A stretch of 64,000 nucleotides of DNA from contig NZ_CP110636.1 in the NCBI RefSeq assembly GCF_026153355.1, forward strand, positions 5,704,001 to 5,768,000, given 5' to 3'. The notes beneath the pieces are model-generated. The model had not been told where the DNA came from, did no database searches, and saw only the letters and a list, made by a program, of their open reading frames with translations. The translations under genes were made by a program, and so were the position numbers. Each line of letters starts with the position of its first letter. Positions within the stretch are counted from its first letter, which is position 1. Below are positions 17,901-26,214 of the stretch, piece by piece. Origin of the DNA: Streptomyces endophytica (GTDB lineage Bacteria > Actinomycetota > Actinomycetes > Streptomycetales > Streptomycetaceae).

Positions 17901-18794
17901 CTATGCCGCTCCCGGCAGCGGGCGGGCGCGGGCGGGGTCCAGGAGCGGGGCGAGCAGATCGCCGTGGGCGGCGCAGCGGGGGGCGATGTCGCTGAAGAGG
18001 AAGGTGAGTTGCTCCGGTTCGGTGCAGTCGGCCACCTCGTCCCAGGTGACGGGGGTGGAGACGGTGGGGGTGGCCCGGGCGCGCAGCGTGTAGGCGACGG
18101 CGGTGGTCTTGGCGGCGGAGTTCTGCGAGAAGTCGATGAAGACCTTGCCCGGGCGCAGCGACTTGGTCATCTTGTGGACGACGAGGTCGGGCAGGGCCCG
18201 GGCGGCCTCGACGGCGAGGTGCCGGGCGTAGGCGGTGACCCGTTCGGAGGGGGCCGGCTCGATGGGCACGATGAGGTGCAGCCCCTTGGAGCCGCTGGTC
18301 TTGGCGTGCACGTCCAGGCCGTCGGCGGTCAGCCGGGCGTGCAGCCACCGGGCCGCCAGGCAGCACTCCACGATGGTGGCGGGCTCCCCGGGGTCCAGGT
18401 CGAACACCAGCCGGTCGGCGATGCCGGGTGCCCGGCAGGTCCATTGCGGGGTGTGCAGTTCGACGACCAGGTTCGCGGCCCAGACCAGCGCGGCGAGGCC
18501 GTCGATCACGACCTGCCGGGTGGGCCCGGACGTCGAATGGGGGACCTCGCAGGTCTTCACCCAGGAGGGCGTGCCGGGCGGCACGTTCTTGGTGAAGAAG
18601 CGCTGGCCGTCGGGCCCGTCGGGATAGCGCAGGAAGGACAGCGGCCGGTCCGCCAGGTGCGCGAGCAGGGCGTCCGCGGTGGTGGTGCAGTAGTGGAGCA
18701 CCTCACCCTTGGTGGTGCCGGTCCGTGGATAGAGGACCTTGTCCAGGTTGGTCAGCGAGAGGCGCCGCCCCTCCACCATGGTGATCGGCGACAT
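17901..18794 (-). CDS. LigD-type polymerase/primase domain protein (NHEJ)
   Basis: A 297-residue stand-alone polymerase domain of the archaeo-eukaryotic primase type. LTNLDKVLYPRTGTTKGEVL is the N-terminal signature. The metal-binding motif is LVFDLDPGEPA, with later motifs HAKTSGSKGLH and KVFIDFSQNS. Such proteins fill gaps and add (ribo)nucleotides at broken DNA ends during non-homologous end joining. ATG 18794 starts at the family-typical MSPITMVEGRRLSL; six more residues are possible upstream. It is divergent from ku with only 30 bp between start codons. The ligase domain must be encoded elsewhere. Confidence 0.9.
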   Translation of the reverse strand: MSPITMVEGRRLSLTNLDKVLYPRTGTTKGEVLHYCTTTADALLAHLADRPLSFLRYPDGPDGQRFFTKNVPPGTPSWVKTCEVPHSTSGPTRQVVIDGLAALVWAANLVVELHTPQWTCRAPGIADRLVFDLDPGEPATIVECCLAARWLHARLTADGLDVHAKTSGSKGLHLIVPIEPAPSERVTAYARHLAVEAARALPDLVVHKMTKSLRPGKVFIDFSQNSAAKTTAVAYTLRARATPTVSTPVTWDEVADCTEPEQLTFLFSDIAPRCAAHGDLLAPLLDPARARPLPGAA

Positions 18795-18824
18795 ACGATG
18801 AGAATCCCACACAAGGGATGAAAT

Positions 18825-19907
18825 ATGCGTTCTATCTGGAATGGGTCAATTTCCTTCGGGCTGGTCACCATCCCCGTGAAGACGTACAGCGCCACGGACC
18901 GGACCTCGTCCGTCTCTTTCGTCCGCATTCACGAAAAGGACGGCGCGCAGATCCAGTACCGCAAGATCTGCGAGCTCGACGGCGAGGAAGTCCCCAACGA
19001 AGAGGTGGGCAAGGGCTACCAGCCGCCGGGCGACGACATCATCGTGCCGATCAGCGACGACGAACTGTCGCGACTGCCGATGCCGACGTCCAAGACGCTG
19101 ACCATCCTGTCCTTCGTCGACCCCGGCGAGATCGACCCGCTCCAGTTGGACAAGGCGTACTACCTCGGCCCCAACGGGGCGGCCGCCGCCAAGCCGTACG
19201 CCCTGCTGCGGGAGGCGCTGGAGCACCACCGGAAGGTCGCGATCGGCAAGGTGGCGATGCGCGGCCGGGAGTCACTGGCGATGCTGCGGGCGTACGAGGG
19301 GGCGATCGTGATGCATGCGCTGCTGTGGCCCGACCAGATCCGGCCGGCCGCCGGCGTGGGTCCCGAGGCCGTGCAGATCCGCGAGAACGAGCTGTCGCTG
19401 GCCGAGACGCTGATGGACTCGCTGGGCGAGCTGGACCCGACCGAACTCCACGACGAGTACCGGGAGGCCGTGGAGGAGCTGGTCGCCGCCAAGCTGGAGG
19501 GCGAGGAACCGGTCGCCCCCGCCGCCCCGGGCCCGTCCGCCCGGGTCATCGATCTGACCGCGGCGCTGGAGAAGAGCGTGCGGGCGGCACGGGAAGGGCG
19601 GACGGAGGCCGAGGCGGAGCCGGCGTCCGTGACACCCCTACGGGGGCGGAAGACGGCGGGCAAATCCGCGGCCAAGAAGACACCGGCGAAGCAGGCCGCC
19701 GCCAAGAAGTCCGCGGCGGCGAAGTCCGGACCGGAGAAGAGCACGGCGAAGAGCGCGGCGAAGAAAAGCACGGCGTCGAAGACCGCGGCGGCGAAAAGTA
19801 CGACAGCGAAGAGCACGGCGGGCAAAGACGCGGCCAAGAAGAGCGCCCCACGGAAAGCCGCTCAGAAAAGCACCGCCAAAAGGGGCGCGGCCAAGAAGTC
19901 CGGCTAG
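18825..19907 (+). CDS. ku: Ku homodimeric end-binding protein (NHEJ) with lysine-rich tail
   Basis: A 360-residue protein. The start MRSIWNGSISFGLVTIPVK and the core about 255 residues are classic bacterial Ku, which forms a ring on DNA ends and recruits LigD. After residue 270 comes an 85-90 residue Lys/Ala/Ser tail with AAKKS, KSTAKS and AAKKST repeats, resembling histone H1. Such C-terminal extensions bind DNA in actinobacterial Ku. AAGGGATG precedes the ATG. Divergent from the ligD polymerase gene. Confidence 0.95.
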   Translation: MRSIWNGSISFGLVTIPVKTYSATDRTSSVSFVRIHEKDGAQIQYRKICELDGEEVPNEEVGKGYQPPGDDIIVPISDDELSRLPMPTSKTLTILSFVDPGEIDPLQLDKAYYLGPNGAAAAKPYALLREALEHHRKVAIGKVAMRGRESLAMLRAYEGAIVMHALLWPDQIRPAAGVGPEAVQIRENELSLAETLMDSLGELDPTELHDEYREAVEELVAAKLEGEEPVAPAAPGPSARVIDLTAALEKSVRAAREGRTEAEAEPASVTPLRGRKTAGKSAAKKTPAKQAAAKKSAAAKSGPEKSTAKSAAKKSTASKTAAAKSTTAKSTAGKDAAKKSAPRKAAQKSTAKRGAAKKSG

Positions 19908-19974
19908 GCCCTTTCCCCGGGGCGAGTCCCGGCCGCGCGCATTCCTGCTCCCCGGCCCGTTCTAGAGTTTCGGT

Positions 19975-20357
19975 ATGGCTTCAGACGAGGGGACCACCCG
20001 TATCGACAGCTGGATCTGGTCCGTGCGGCTCACCAAGACCCGTTCACTGGCCGCGGCCGCCTGCCGGGCGGGGCACGTACGGGTCAACGGCGAGCGGGTG
20101 AAGCCGGCGCACGCCGTGCGCAGCGGTGACGAGGTGCGGCTGCGGCACGCCGGCCGGGAGCGGATCGTGGTGGTCTCGCGGCTGGTGCGCAAGCGGGTGG
20201 GCGCGGCCGTCGCCGCGGAGTGCTTCGTCGACAACAGCCCGCCGCCCCGCCCCGCGAGGAGGTCCCGCTGATGGGCCTCCGGGACCGCGGCACCGGGCGC
20301 CCCACCAAGCGGGACCGCCGGGAGATCGACCAGCTGCGGCGCCGCGGCATCGACTGA
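19975..20357 (+). CDS. S4-domain RNA-binding protein, Hsp15/HslR-like (frame broken by one missing base)
   Basis: The protein begins RIDSWIWSVRLTKTRSLAAA, then ACRAGHVRVNGERVKPAHAV, a canonical S4 domain like Hsp15, which binds stalled 50S-peptidyl-tRNA complexes. The first frame stops at 20271 after PPPRPARRSR. The alternate frame gives PPPREEV, then DRGTGRPTKRDRREIDQLR and a stop at 20357, which is the family's usual basic C-terminus. One extra base in the C-rich run 20238-20253 joins them. The ATG at 20271 overlapping the stop could instead start a tiny separate ORF, but the C-terminus match makes drop-out likelier. Confidence 0.85.
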
Positions 20358-20371
20358 CCCCGCGGGGCTCC

Positions 20372-20811
20372 TCAGGCCTCCGGGAGCGCGTCGAGGTAGA
20401 CCCAGGCGCCGTTCTCGCGGACGAAGCGGCTGTGCTCGTGCTGGCTGTCGGCGTGGCCGTGCAGGGTGTAGTGCGCGCGGAATTCCACCGTGCCCTCGGT
20501 GTGGAAAGCGCTGCCGCCGGTGGCGCCGAGGATCTCCAGCCGGGTCCAGCGCTGCGCCGGTTCGAGGTCGAGGGCGGCCGGCCGGGTGGACGGGTGCCAG
20601 GTGCGCAGGAGGTAGCCGGTGTCACCGACGGCGAAGGCGCTGTAGCGCGAGCGCATCAGCCGTTCCGCGGTCGGGGCGGCGGCGCTGCCCTGGTGGAAGG
20701 GGGCGCAGCAGTCGCCGTAGGTGGCGTCGCGGCCGCAGGGGCAGGGGGCGGCGGGGTCACGGCGGCGGGGCGGCGCGGCGGGCCGGCCGGCTTCTTCTTG
20801 GACTTCGGCAC
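20372..20811 (-). CDS. YchJ/UPF0225 family protein with SEC-C zinc motif (probable frame break at the N-terminus)
   Basis: The body APCPCGRDATYGDCCAPFH is a SEC-C-type zinc-binding motif, followed by PTAERLMRSRYSAFAVGD and the YchJ C-terminal domain ending VYLDALPEA. Function unknown. This frame has no sensible start codon: its only ATG (20926) adds over 35 unfamily-like residues. A GTG at 20811 in the neighbouring frame gives VPKSKKKPAGPPRR and has CACAAT about 8 nt upstream, as in leaderless genes. Joining the two frames requires one extra base in the GC run about 20755-20785. The body call is firm; the N-terminus is inferred. Confidence 0.75.
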
Positions 20812-21039
20812 CCGAAGATTGTGCCGGGTCGGCAGGGGTGGTTCGCGACCCACCGGGGTGCGCGGGGACCCGGCCGGACGGCGGTGACGGACACGCCGGG
20901 GCGACACGCCCTGAAGCTGCGCCCATATAGGGAATTTCAACGACAAATCACCCGTTTGCCGCTTCTTATGGCTTGATGCGGCCTGTGAGGCTGGAAGAAC
21001 TCAAGGTGACCGTCCCCACCACCCAGGAGAGAACACCCC

Positions 21040-21234
21040 ATGATTCTGTCCATTTCCGGCGTCGTCCTGCTCGGTGTCATCGTCTTCCTGTTCTTCCGCA
21101 AAGACGGCCTCAAGTTGTCCCACGCGCTGATCTCCGCGCTCTTCGGGTTCTATCTCGCGAGCTCCGCCATCGCGCCGAGCATCAAGGCCGGCGGGGCGAG
21201 CCTGGCGAGCCTCCTCGGGGGGATCAAGCTTTAG
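21040..21234 (+). CDS. Small conserved membrane protein
   Basis: A 64-residue protein with two hydrophobic segments: MILSISGVVLLGVIVFLFF, and HALISALFGFYLASSAIAPS, separated by a basic RKDGLKL turn. A GGAGAG ribosome site precedes the ATG. I recall close relatives in other Streptomyces, always small and unnamed. It lies 143 bp upstream of the FtsK-like gene on the same strand, suggesting a shared transcript and perhaps a shared membrane complex. No function is known. Confidence 0.75.
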   Translation: MILSISGVVLLGVIVFLFFRKDGLKLSHALISALFGFYLASSAIAPSIKAGGASLASLLGGIKL

Positions 21235-21377
21235 GAGACCTTCCCGAGGCCCCTCCCCCGCGGCTCCCTCCGATCAGCGGCCAGGGTGCGGGCCGGGGCG
21301 GCCGCCACGCGCCGCCCGCCCCCGGCCCGCCGCCCGACCGAGCTCCCCCGACCACCGCACGAGCACCTGGAGACGAT

Positions 21378-23047
21378 GTGGCCCGGCGTCCTCTGCCCCG
21401 CATCCTGACCGACCGCGTACCGCTCGCCCGTGTGACGCAGAGCGTGTCGCTCCTGCGCGGGCGCGATTTCGCGCGCAGCGCCGCGGACGGCGCCTCGGAC
21501 GTGTTCCACCCGCTGATCACGATCGGCCGGGGGCTGCGCCGGCTGGCGGTGGCCGGCCGGGGCGGTGGGCCGAGACGCCCCAGGAGCAGCGCGGACCGGC
21601 GCTGTTCTTCATCGGCGCGTGCGTGCTGATCGTGGCGCTGGTCCCGTACGGGCCGCTGCTGGCACTGATCGCGACGATGATCGCGGGCGCCTGGGCGGGG
21701 CGGGAACGCGTCACGGTGGAGACCGGCCCCAGCGAGGCGGAGACCGAGCGGCTGCGGGCGCTGTACGAGGCGCTGGTGCCGTATCTGGCCGTCGAGGGCG
21801 ACCCGAGTCCGCTGTACGCGCCCGGCGGCGACTGGGCGGGGGCGTTCCCCGAGTACGCCTTCGACGACGGGCGGCTGGCGCGGCTCCGGCTGAAGTACCC
21901 GCCGTACTTCACCGACGGTGAGGACCAGTCCCGGGCCCGCATCGAGCAGGTGCTGTACGCCAAGGCCGGTCGCGGCCGGGAGTACCACTTCGCCTGGGAC
22001 GAGCTGGCCAACCAGCTGACCGTGACCGCGCTGTCCGCGCTGCCGGCCGACATCGCCGCGCAGCGCTTCGTCACCTCGCCGGGCGAGACGGTGCTCGGAT
22101 TCACCGACGCCGACGCCGTGCGACGGACGCTGCCGGTCGACGGCGACGGGGGCACCCGCGACGCGCCCCCGGTGGTGTGGCGCACCGGCCAGCGCTCCAC
22201 GGAGCCGCATCTGCTGGCCATGGGGCCGCCCGGCTCCGGCGTGACGACACTGCTGCGCTCGATCGCGCTGCAGGCGCTGCAGCACGGCGAGTTGCTGGTC
22301 GTGGACGGCGGCGGCGCCGGCGATTTCGGGTGCCTGGCCGGCCGCCGGGGCGTGCTGGGCGTGGAGAGCGGACTGGCCGGGGCGCTGGCGGCGCTGGAGT
22401 GGGCCGCGCAGGAGACCGAGCGACGGCTGGTCACCGCGAACCGCGCGCGGCAGGCCGGCCGGCCCGTACCGGAGGACGTCCGGCGGCCGCTGTGGATCCT
22501 GGTGGACCGGCCGTCGGCGCTGACCCACCTCGCGTCCACGGAAGGGCGGGACGATCCCCAGCGGTGGCTGCAGGTGCCGCTGCGGCACGGCCGGGCGGCG
22601 CAGGTGACGGTGGTCGTGGCGGAGCAGTTCGAGAACGCCGAGCTGCTCGGCGAGGCCGTGCGGGCGCACACCAAGGCGCGGGTGGTGCTCGGGTCGGCCA
22701 CGGCGGAGGAGGTGCGGGCGGTGCTCGGGGCGCCGCCGCACACCACGCCGACGGCGAGCGTGCCGCCGGGGCGCGGCTACGTACGGCTGGGGACCGGCGA
22801 GGTGCTGCGCCTGCAGGTGCCCGCCACCCCCGACCCGCTCGACGAGGCGACCGGCGAGGCGCACCGGCAGGCCGTACTGGCCCTGCTGCCGGAGCGGGTG
22901 GTTCCGGCCGGCGAGGAGGCGCCGGGGGACGTGTCGGCGGACGCCGCCGAGCCGGTGGGGCCGGCGGCCCGGGTGTCGATCGTCAAGGGCGGCGAGTCCC
23001 GTGCGGCCCGGGGCGGCTCGGTGGAGGCGCTCCGCGCGGAGCGCTGA
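21378..23047 (+). CDS. FtsK-like membrane-anchored protein lacking the Walker A lysine (frame broken by one missing base)
   Basis: About 556 residues if repaired. The GTG start follows GGAGA. The first about 60 residues (RRPLPRILTDRVPLARVTQS onward) are in one frame. From about 21565 the adjacent frame continues WAETPQEQRGPALFFIGACV with two membrane segments (LIVALVPYGPLLALIATMIA) and a C-terminal ATPase-like domain. The P-loop reads GPPGSGVTT, so valine (codon 22241-22243) replaces the essential lysine. The Walker B-like strand is LWILVDRPSAL. It resembles FtsK/SpoIIIE-fold proteins but is probably not an active ATPase. The missing base is in the G-rich run about 21560-21575. Confidence 0.78.
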
Positions 23048-23080
23048 GCCATCTGCCGTTTACCGGAAGTTGACGACCCG

Positions 23081-24583
23081 TCAGGCCACGAACGAGTGCC
23101 GTGGTTCGGTGTCCACCGGCGCGCCCGTGGCGACCAGGCGCGCGGCGCCCGCCAGCCGGACCGCGGCCTCGTCGGCGACCGCCCCGCTGACCGTGAACGG
23201 CAGCCGGACGAAGCCCTCGAAGGCGCCGTCCACGCCGAACCGCGGGCCGGAGGGCACCCGAACACCCAGCCGCTCCCCCGCCTCGGCGATCCGCGAGCCG
23301 GACAGTCCGCCGGTGCGCACCCAGAGCGTGAGGCCGCCGTGCGGCACGCTGAACTCCCAGTCCGGGAGGTGGCGGCGGAGCGCGGCGACGATGGCGTCGC
23401 GGTTCTCGCGGGCCTGGTCGCGCCGGATGCCGACGGCCTGCTCCCAGCCGTCGCCCGTCAGCAGCGAGGCGATGGCGAGCTGTTCGAGGACCGGTGAGCC
23501 GAGGTCGGAGTAGGCCCGGGCGGCGACCAGGCTGCGGATGATGTCGGGTGCGGCGCGCACCCAGCCGATCCGCATCCCGGCCCAGAAGGCCTTGCTGGCC
23601 GATCCCACGGTGATCACCGCGCTGCCGGCCGGGTCGAACGAGCAGACCTGCGGGGGGACTTCGGTGTCCGCATCGAGCCGGAGCTCGGTCATGGTCTCGT
23701 CGACGACGAGGAGGGTGCCGGCGGAGCGTGCGGCGTCGACGAGGCGGCGGCGCTGGTCCTCGGTGGCGAGGGTGCCGGTGGGGTTGTGGTAGTCGGCGAC
23801 GACGTACGCCATGCGCGGCGCGGCGTCGCGCATCACCTGGCGCCAGACGGGGATGTCCCAGCCGGCCAGCCGCTCCCCGAGGGCGACCGGGACGAGCCGG
23901 GCGCCGGCGTCCCGCATCAGCTGGAGGATGTTGGCGTAGGAGGGCGAGTCGACGGCCACCCGCTCGCCGGGGCTCGTACAGAGGCGGCAGATGGCGGCGA
24001 CCGCGCCCATCGCGCCCGTGGTCACCATGATCTGCTCGGGCATGGTGGGGATGCCGCGGGCGGTGTAGCGGTCGGCCAGGGCCTGGCGCAGGACGGGCAG
24101 GCCGGCCGGGTAGTCGCCGTGGGTGTGGGCGTAGAGCGGGAGGTCGGTCATCGCGGCCTGGACGGCGCGGGTGAGCCAGGGCTCGGGGGCCGGGAGGGCG
24201 GCGCAGCCGAGGTCGATCATGGAGCCGGCGGCCTCGGGGGGCAGCGGCTCCAGGCCGCGGGTGGGCAGCGGATTGCCGGCGGGGACGGCGGTCCAGCTGC
24301 CGGAGCCGCGCCGGGACTCCAGGAACCCCTCGGCGCGCAGCGCTTCGTAGGCGGCGGCGACGGTGGTGCGGCTGACACCGAAGGCGGCGGCCAGTTCGCG
24401 TTCGGCGGGGAGCCGGGCGGCGACCGGTATCCGGCCCTCCAGCACGAGGAGGCGGATGCCGTCGGCGAGGCCGCGGTAGGCGGGCAACCGGCGTCCGCCC
24501 GCCAGTTGGACCTCGCGGGAGTCCTGCGACCGGAGCAGCCGGGCGAGTTGGGGCGCGCCGACGGCTGAAGTCCACTGGGCCAT
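23081..24583 (-). CDS. MocR-family transcriptional regulator (GntR HTH plus aminotransferase domain)
   Basis: A 500-residue protein. The N-terminal winged helix is RLPAERELAAAFGVSRTTVA (about residues 52-75). It is followed by a class-I aminotransferase-like domain with VADYHNPTG and the PLP-lysine motif VGSASKAFWAGMRIGW. MocR proteins sense PLP or amino-acid-like ligands and regulate neighbouring genes. ATG 24583 (MAQWTSAVGAPQL) is preferred to an in-frame GTG/ATG 24 nt upstream. It is divergent from yczE, the classical target of this subclass, with a candidate operator between them. Confidence 0.92.
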   Translation of the reverse strand: MAQWTSAVGAPQLARLLRSQDSREVQLAGGRRLPAYRGLADGIRLLVLEGRIPVAARLPAERELAAAFGVSRTTVAAAYEALRAEGFLESRRGSGSWTAVPAGNPLPTRGLEPLPPEAAGSMIDLGCAALPAPEPWLTRAVQAAMTDLPLYAHTHGDYPAGLPVLRQALADRYTARGIPTMPEQIMVTTGAMGAVAAICRLCTSPGERVAVDSPSYANILQLMRDAGARLVPVALGERLAGWDIPVWRQVMRDAAPRMAYVVADYHNPTGTLATEDQRRRLVDAARSAGTLLVVDETMTELRLDADTEVPPQVCSFDPAGSAVITVGSASKAFWAGMRIGWVRAAPDIIRSLVAARAYSDLGSPVLEQLAIASLLTGDGWEQAVGIRRDQARENRDAIVAALRRHLPDWEFSVPHGGLTLWVRTGGLSGSRIAEAGERLGVRVPSGPRFGVDGAFEGFVRLPFTVSGAVADEAAVRLAGAARLVATGAPVDTEPRHSFVA

Positions 24584-24632
24584 GAAGATCAGTCCACCTT
24601 CCCGCAATTGGCTCTACTTCGCGAGCCCGGAC

Positions 24633-24649
24633 ATGCCACATGGTGTCAT
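24633..24649. promoter_or_regulatory. Candidate MocR operator
   Basis: An inverted repeat ATGCCAC-ATG-GTGTCAT with 6 of 7 arm positions complementary, centred in the 102-bp gap between the divergent mocR and yczE starts. Confidence 0.5.
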
Positions 24650-24685
24650 GCCTCGGTCCAATCCTGCCATGAGGGGGAATTTTTC

Positions 24686-25372
24686 GTGTCCATGATGAGT
24701 ACGGCCGGCCCGCCGCGCGGACTGCTCGCACGCCGGCTGGTCCAGCTCTACACGGGGCTGGTGCTGTACGGAGTGAGCATGGGGCTGATGCTCCGCGCCG
24801 GTCTGGGCCTGGAGCCCTGGAGCGTGCTGAACCAGGGCATATCCCGGCATACGGGGCTGTCGATCGGCACCGTCACCGTCGCCTTCGGCGCGCTGATCCT
24901 GCTGCTGTGGATCCCGCTGCGCCAGCGCCCCGGCCTGGGCACGGTGTCGAACGTGGTGATCCTCGGGGTCGTGATGGACCTGACCCTGGCCTGGGTCCCG
25001 GAAGTGTCCTCCCTCGGCCTCCGCATCCCGCTGCTCGCCGTCGCCGTCGTCCTCAACGGCGCGGCGACCGGCCTCTACCTCTCCGCCCGCTTCGGCCCCG
25101 GCCCACGCGACGGCCTGATGACCGGGCTGCACCTGCGGACGGGCCGCCCGGTGCGGCTGGTGCGGACCTGCATCGAGGTGACGGTGCTGGCAGCCGGCTT
25201 CCTGCTCGGCGGCTCGATCGGCGTCGGCACGGTGGTCTACGCCCTGGCCATCGGCCCGCTGGCGCAGTTCTTCCTGCGCCGCTTCGCGATCGCCGGCCTG
25301 CCCCAGGCGCCATCCCGGGTGGTGGCCCGCGCCACCGGGGCTTCACCTTCGCGCGCGATACTGCGGGAGTGA
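24686..25372 (+). CDS. YczE/YyaS/YitT-type membrane protein
   Basis: A 228-residue membrane protein with about six hydrophobic segments. GVSMGLMLRAGLGLEPWSVL and the later GPGPRDGLMTGLHLRTG are signatures of the YczE group. The GTG start has GGGGGA 7 nt upstream. Divergent from a MocR regulator, an arrangement repeated across actinobacteria and Bacillus, so MocR probably controls it. Transport function is suspected but unproven. Its stop overlaps the glycerophosphodiesterase start (GTGA), indicating translational coupling. Confidence 0.88.
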   Translation: MSMMSTAGPPRGLLARRLVQLYTGLVLYGVSMGLMLRAGLGLEPWSVLNQGISRHTGLSIGTVTVAFGALILLLWIPLRQRPGLGTVSNVVILGVVMDLTLAWVPEVSSLGLRIPLLAVAVVLNGAATGLYLSARFGPGPRDGLMTGLHLRTGRPVRLVRTCIEVTVLAAGFLLGGSIGVGTVVYALAIGPLAQFFLRRFAIAGLPQAPSRVVARATGASPSRAILRE

Positions 25373-26168
25373 CCCCCGCGATACGCCTCCGCCACGCCTA
25401 CCTGGACCACCCCGCACCGCTCCCCTTCGCCCACCGGGGCGGGGCCGCGGACGGCCTGGAGAACACCGCCGCCGCCTTCCGGCACGCGGTCGGCCTCGGC
25501 TACCGCTATCTGGAGACCGACGTGCACACCACGTCGGACGGCAAGCTGGTGGCCTTCCACGACCCGACCCTGGACCGGGTCACCGACAGCCGCGGCGCCA
25601 TCGCGGAGCTCCCCTGGCGGGCCGTGCGCCAGGCCCGGGTCGGCGGCCGCGAGCCGCTCCCGCTCTTCGAGGAGCTGCTGGAGGAGTTCCCCGAGGCGCG
25701 CTGGAACGTCGACCTCAAGGCGGAGTCCGCGCTGGAGCCGCTGCTGGACCTGCTGCGCCGTACGCACGCCTGGGACCGGGTGTGCGTGGGCTCGTTCTCG
25801 GAGGCCCGGGTGGCCCGGGCGCAGCGGCTGGCCGGCGGCCGGATGGCCAGCTCGCTCGGCACCCGCGGCGTGGCCGGCCTGCGGATGCGTTCGTACGGGC
25901 GCGGGGCGCTGCCGCTGGACCGCTTGCTGGGCACGGCGGTGCGGCGCAACGCGGTCTGCGTCCAGGTCCCCGAGCGGTACACCGGCATCCCGGTCGTCGA
26001 CGCGCTCTTCCTGCGCGCCGCGCACGCCCTGGGCATGCAGGTCCACGTCTGGACGGTCAACGACGCGGATCGCATGAAGGCCCTGCTCGACCTGGGCGTG
26101 GATGGCATCATGACCGACCAGATAGAGACGCTGCGGACGGTGCTGACCGAGCGGGGAGCTGGGTCTGA
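25369..26168 (+). CDS. Glycerophosphodiester phosphodiesterase (no stop before the next gene)
   Basis: A GDPD TIM-barrel with motifs PFAHRGG, LENTAAAF, ETDVHTTSDGKLVAFHD for metal binding and catalysis, and MQVHVWTVND and GIMTDQ near the end. It hydrolyses glycerophosphodiesters from phospholipid turnover to glycerol-3-phosphate and an alcohol. The GTG overlaps the yczE stop. In this sequence the frame does not stop; it reads through a linker straight into the MFS gene. A TGA sits one frame over at 26166-26168, right where the conserved domain ends. A single missing base before it would create the read-through, matching the other indels in this window. A true fusion is the alternative. Confidence 0.85.
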
Positions 26169-26214
26169 CGCCCCCGACCGTCCGCGGCGAACGGGGTCGG
26201 GACGACGGGGGGGC

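Noticed and set aside
16129..18444. A 771-codon minus-strand frame across murJ and ligD
   Set aside because: It is out of frame with two clear genes on the same strand and has no recognisable domain.
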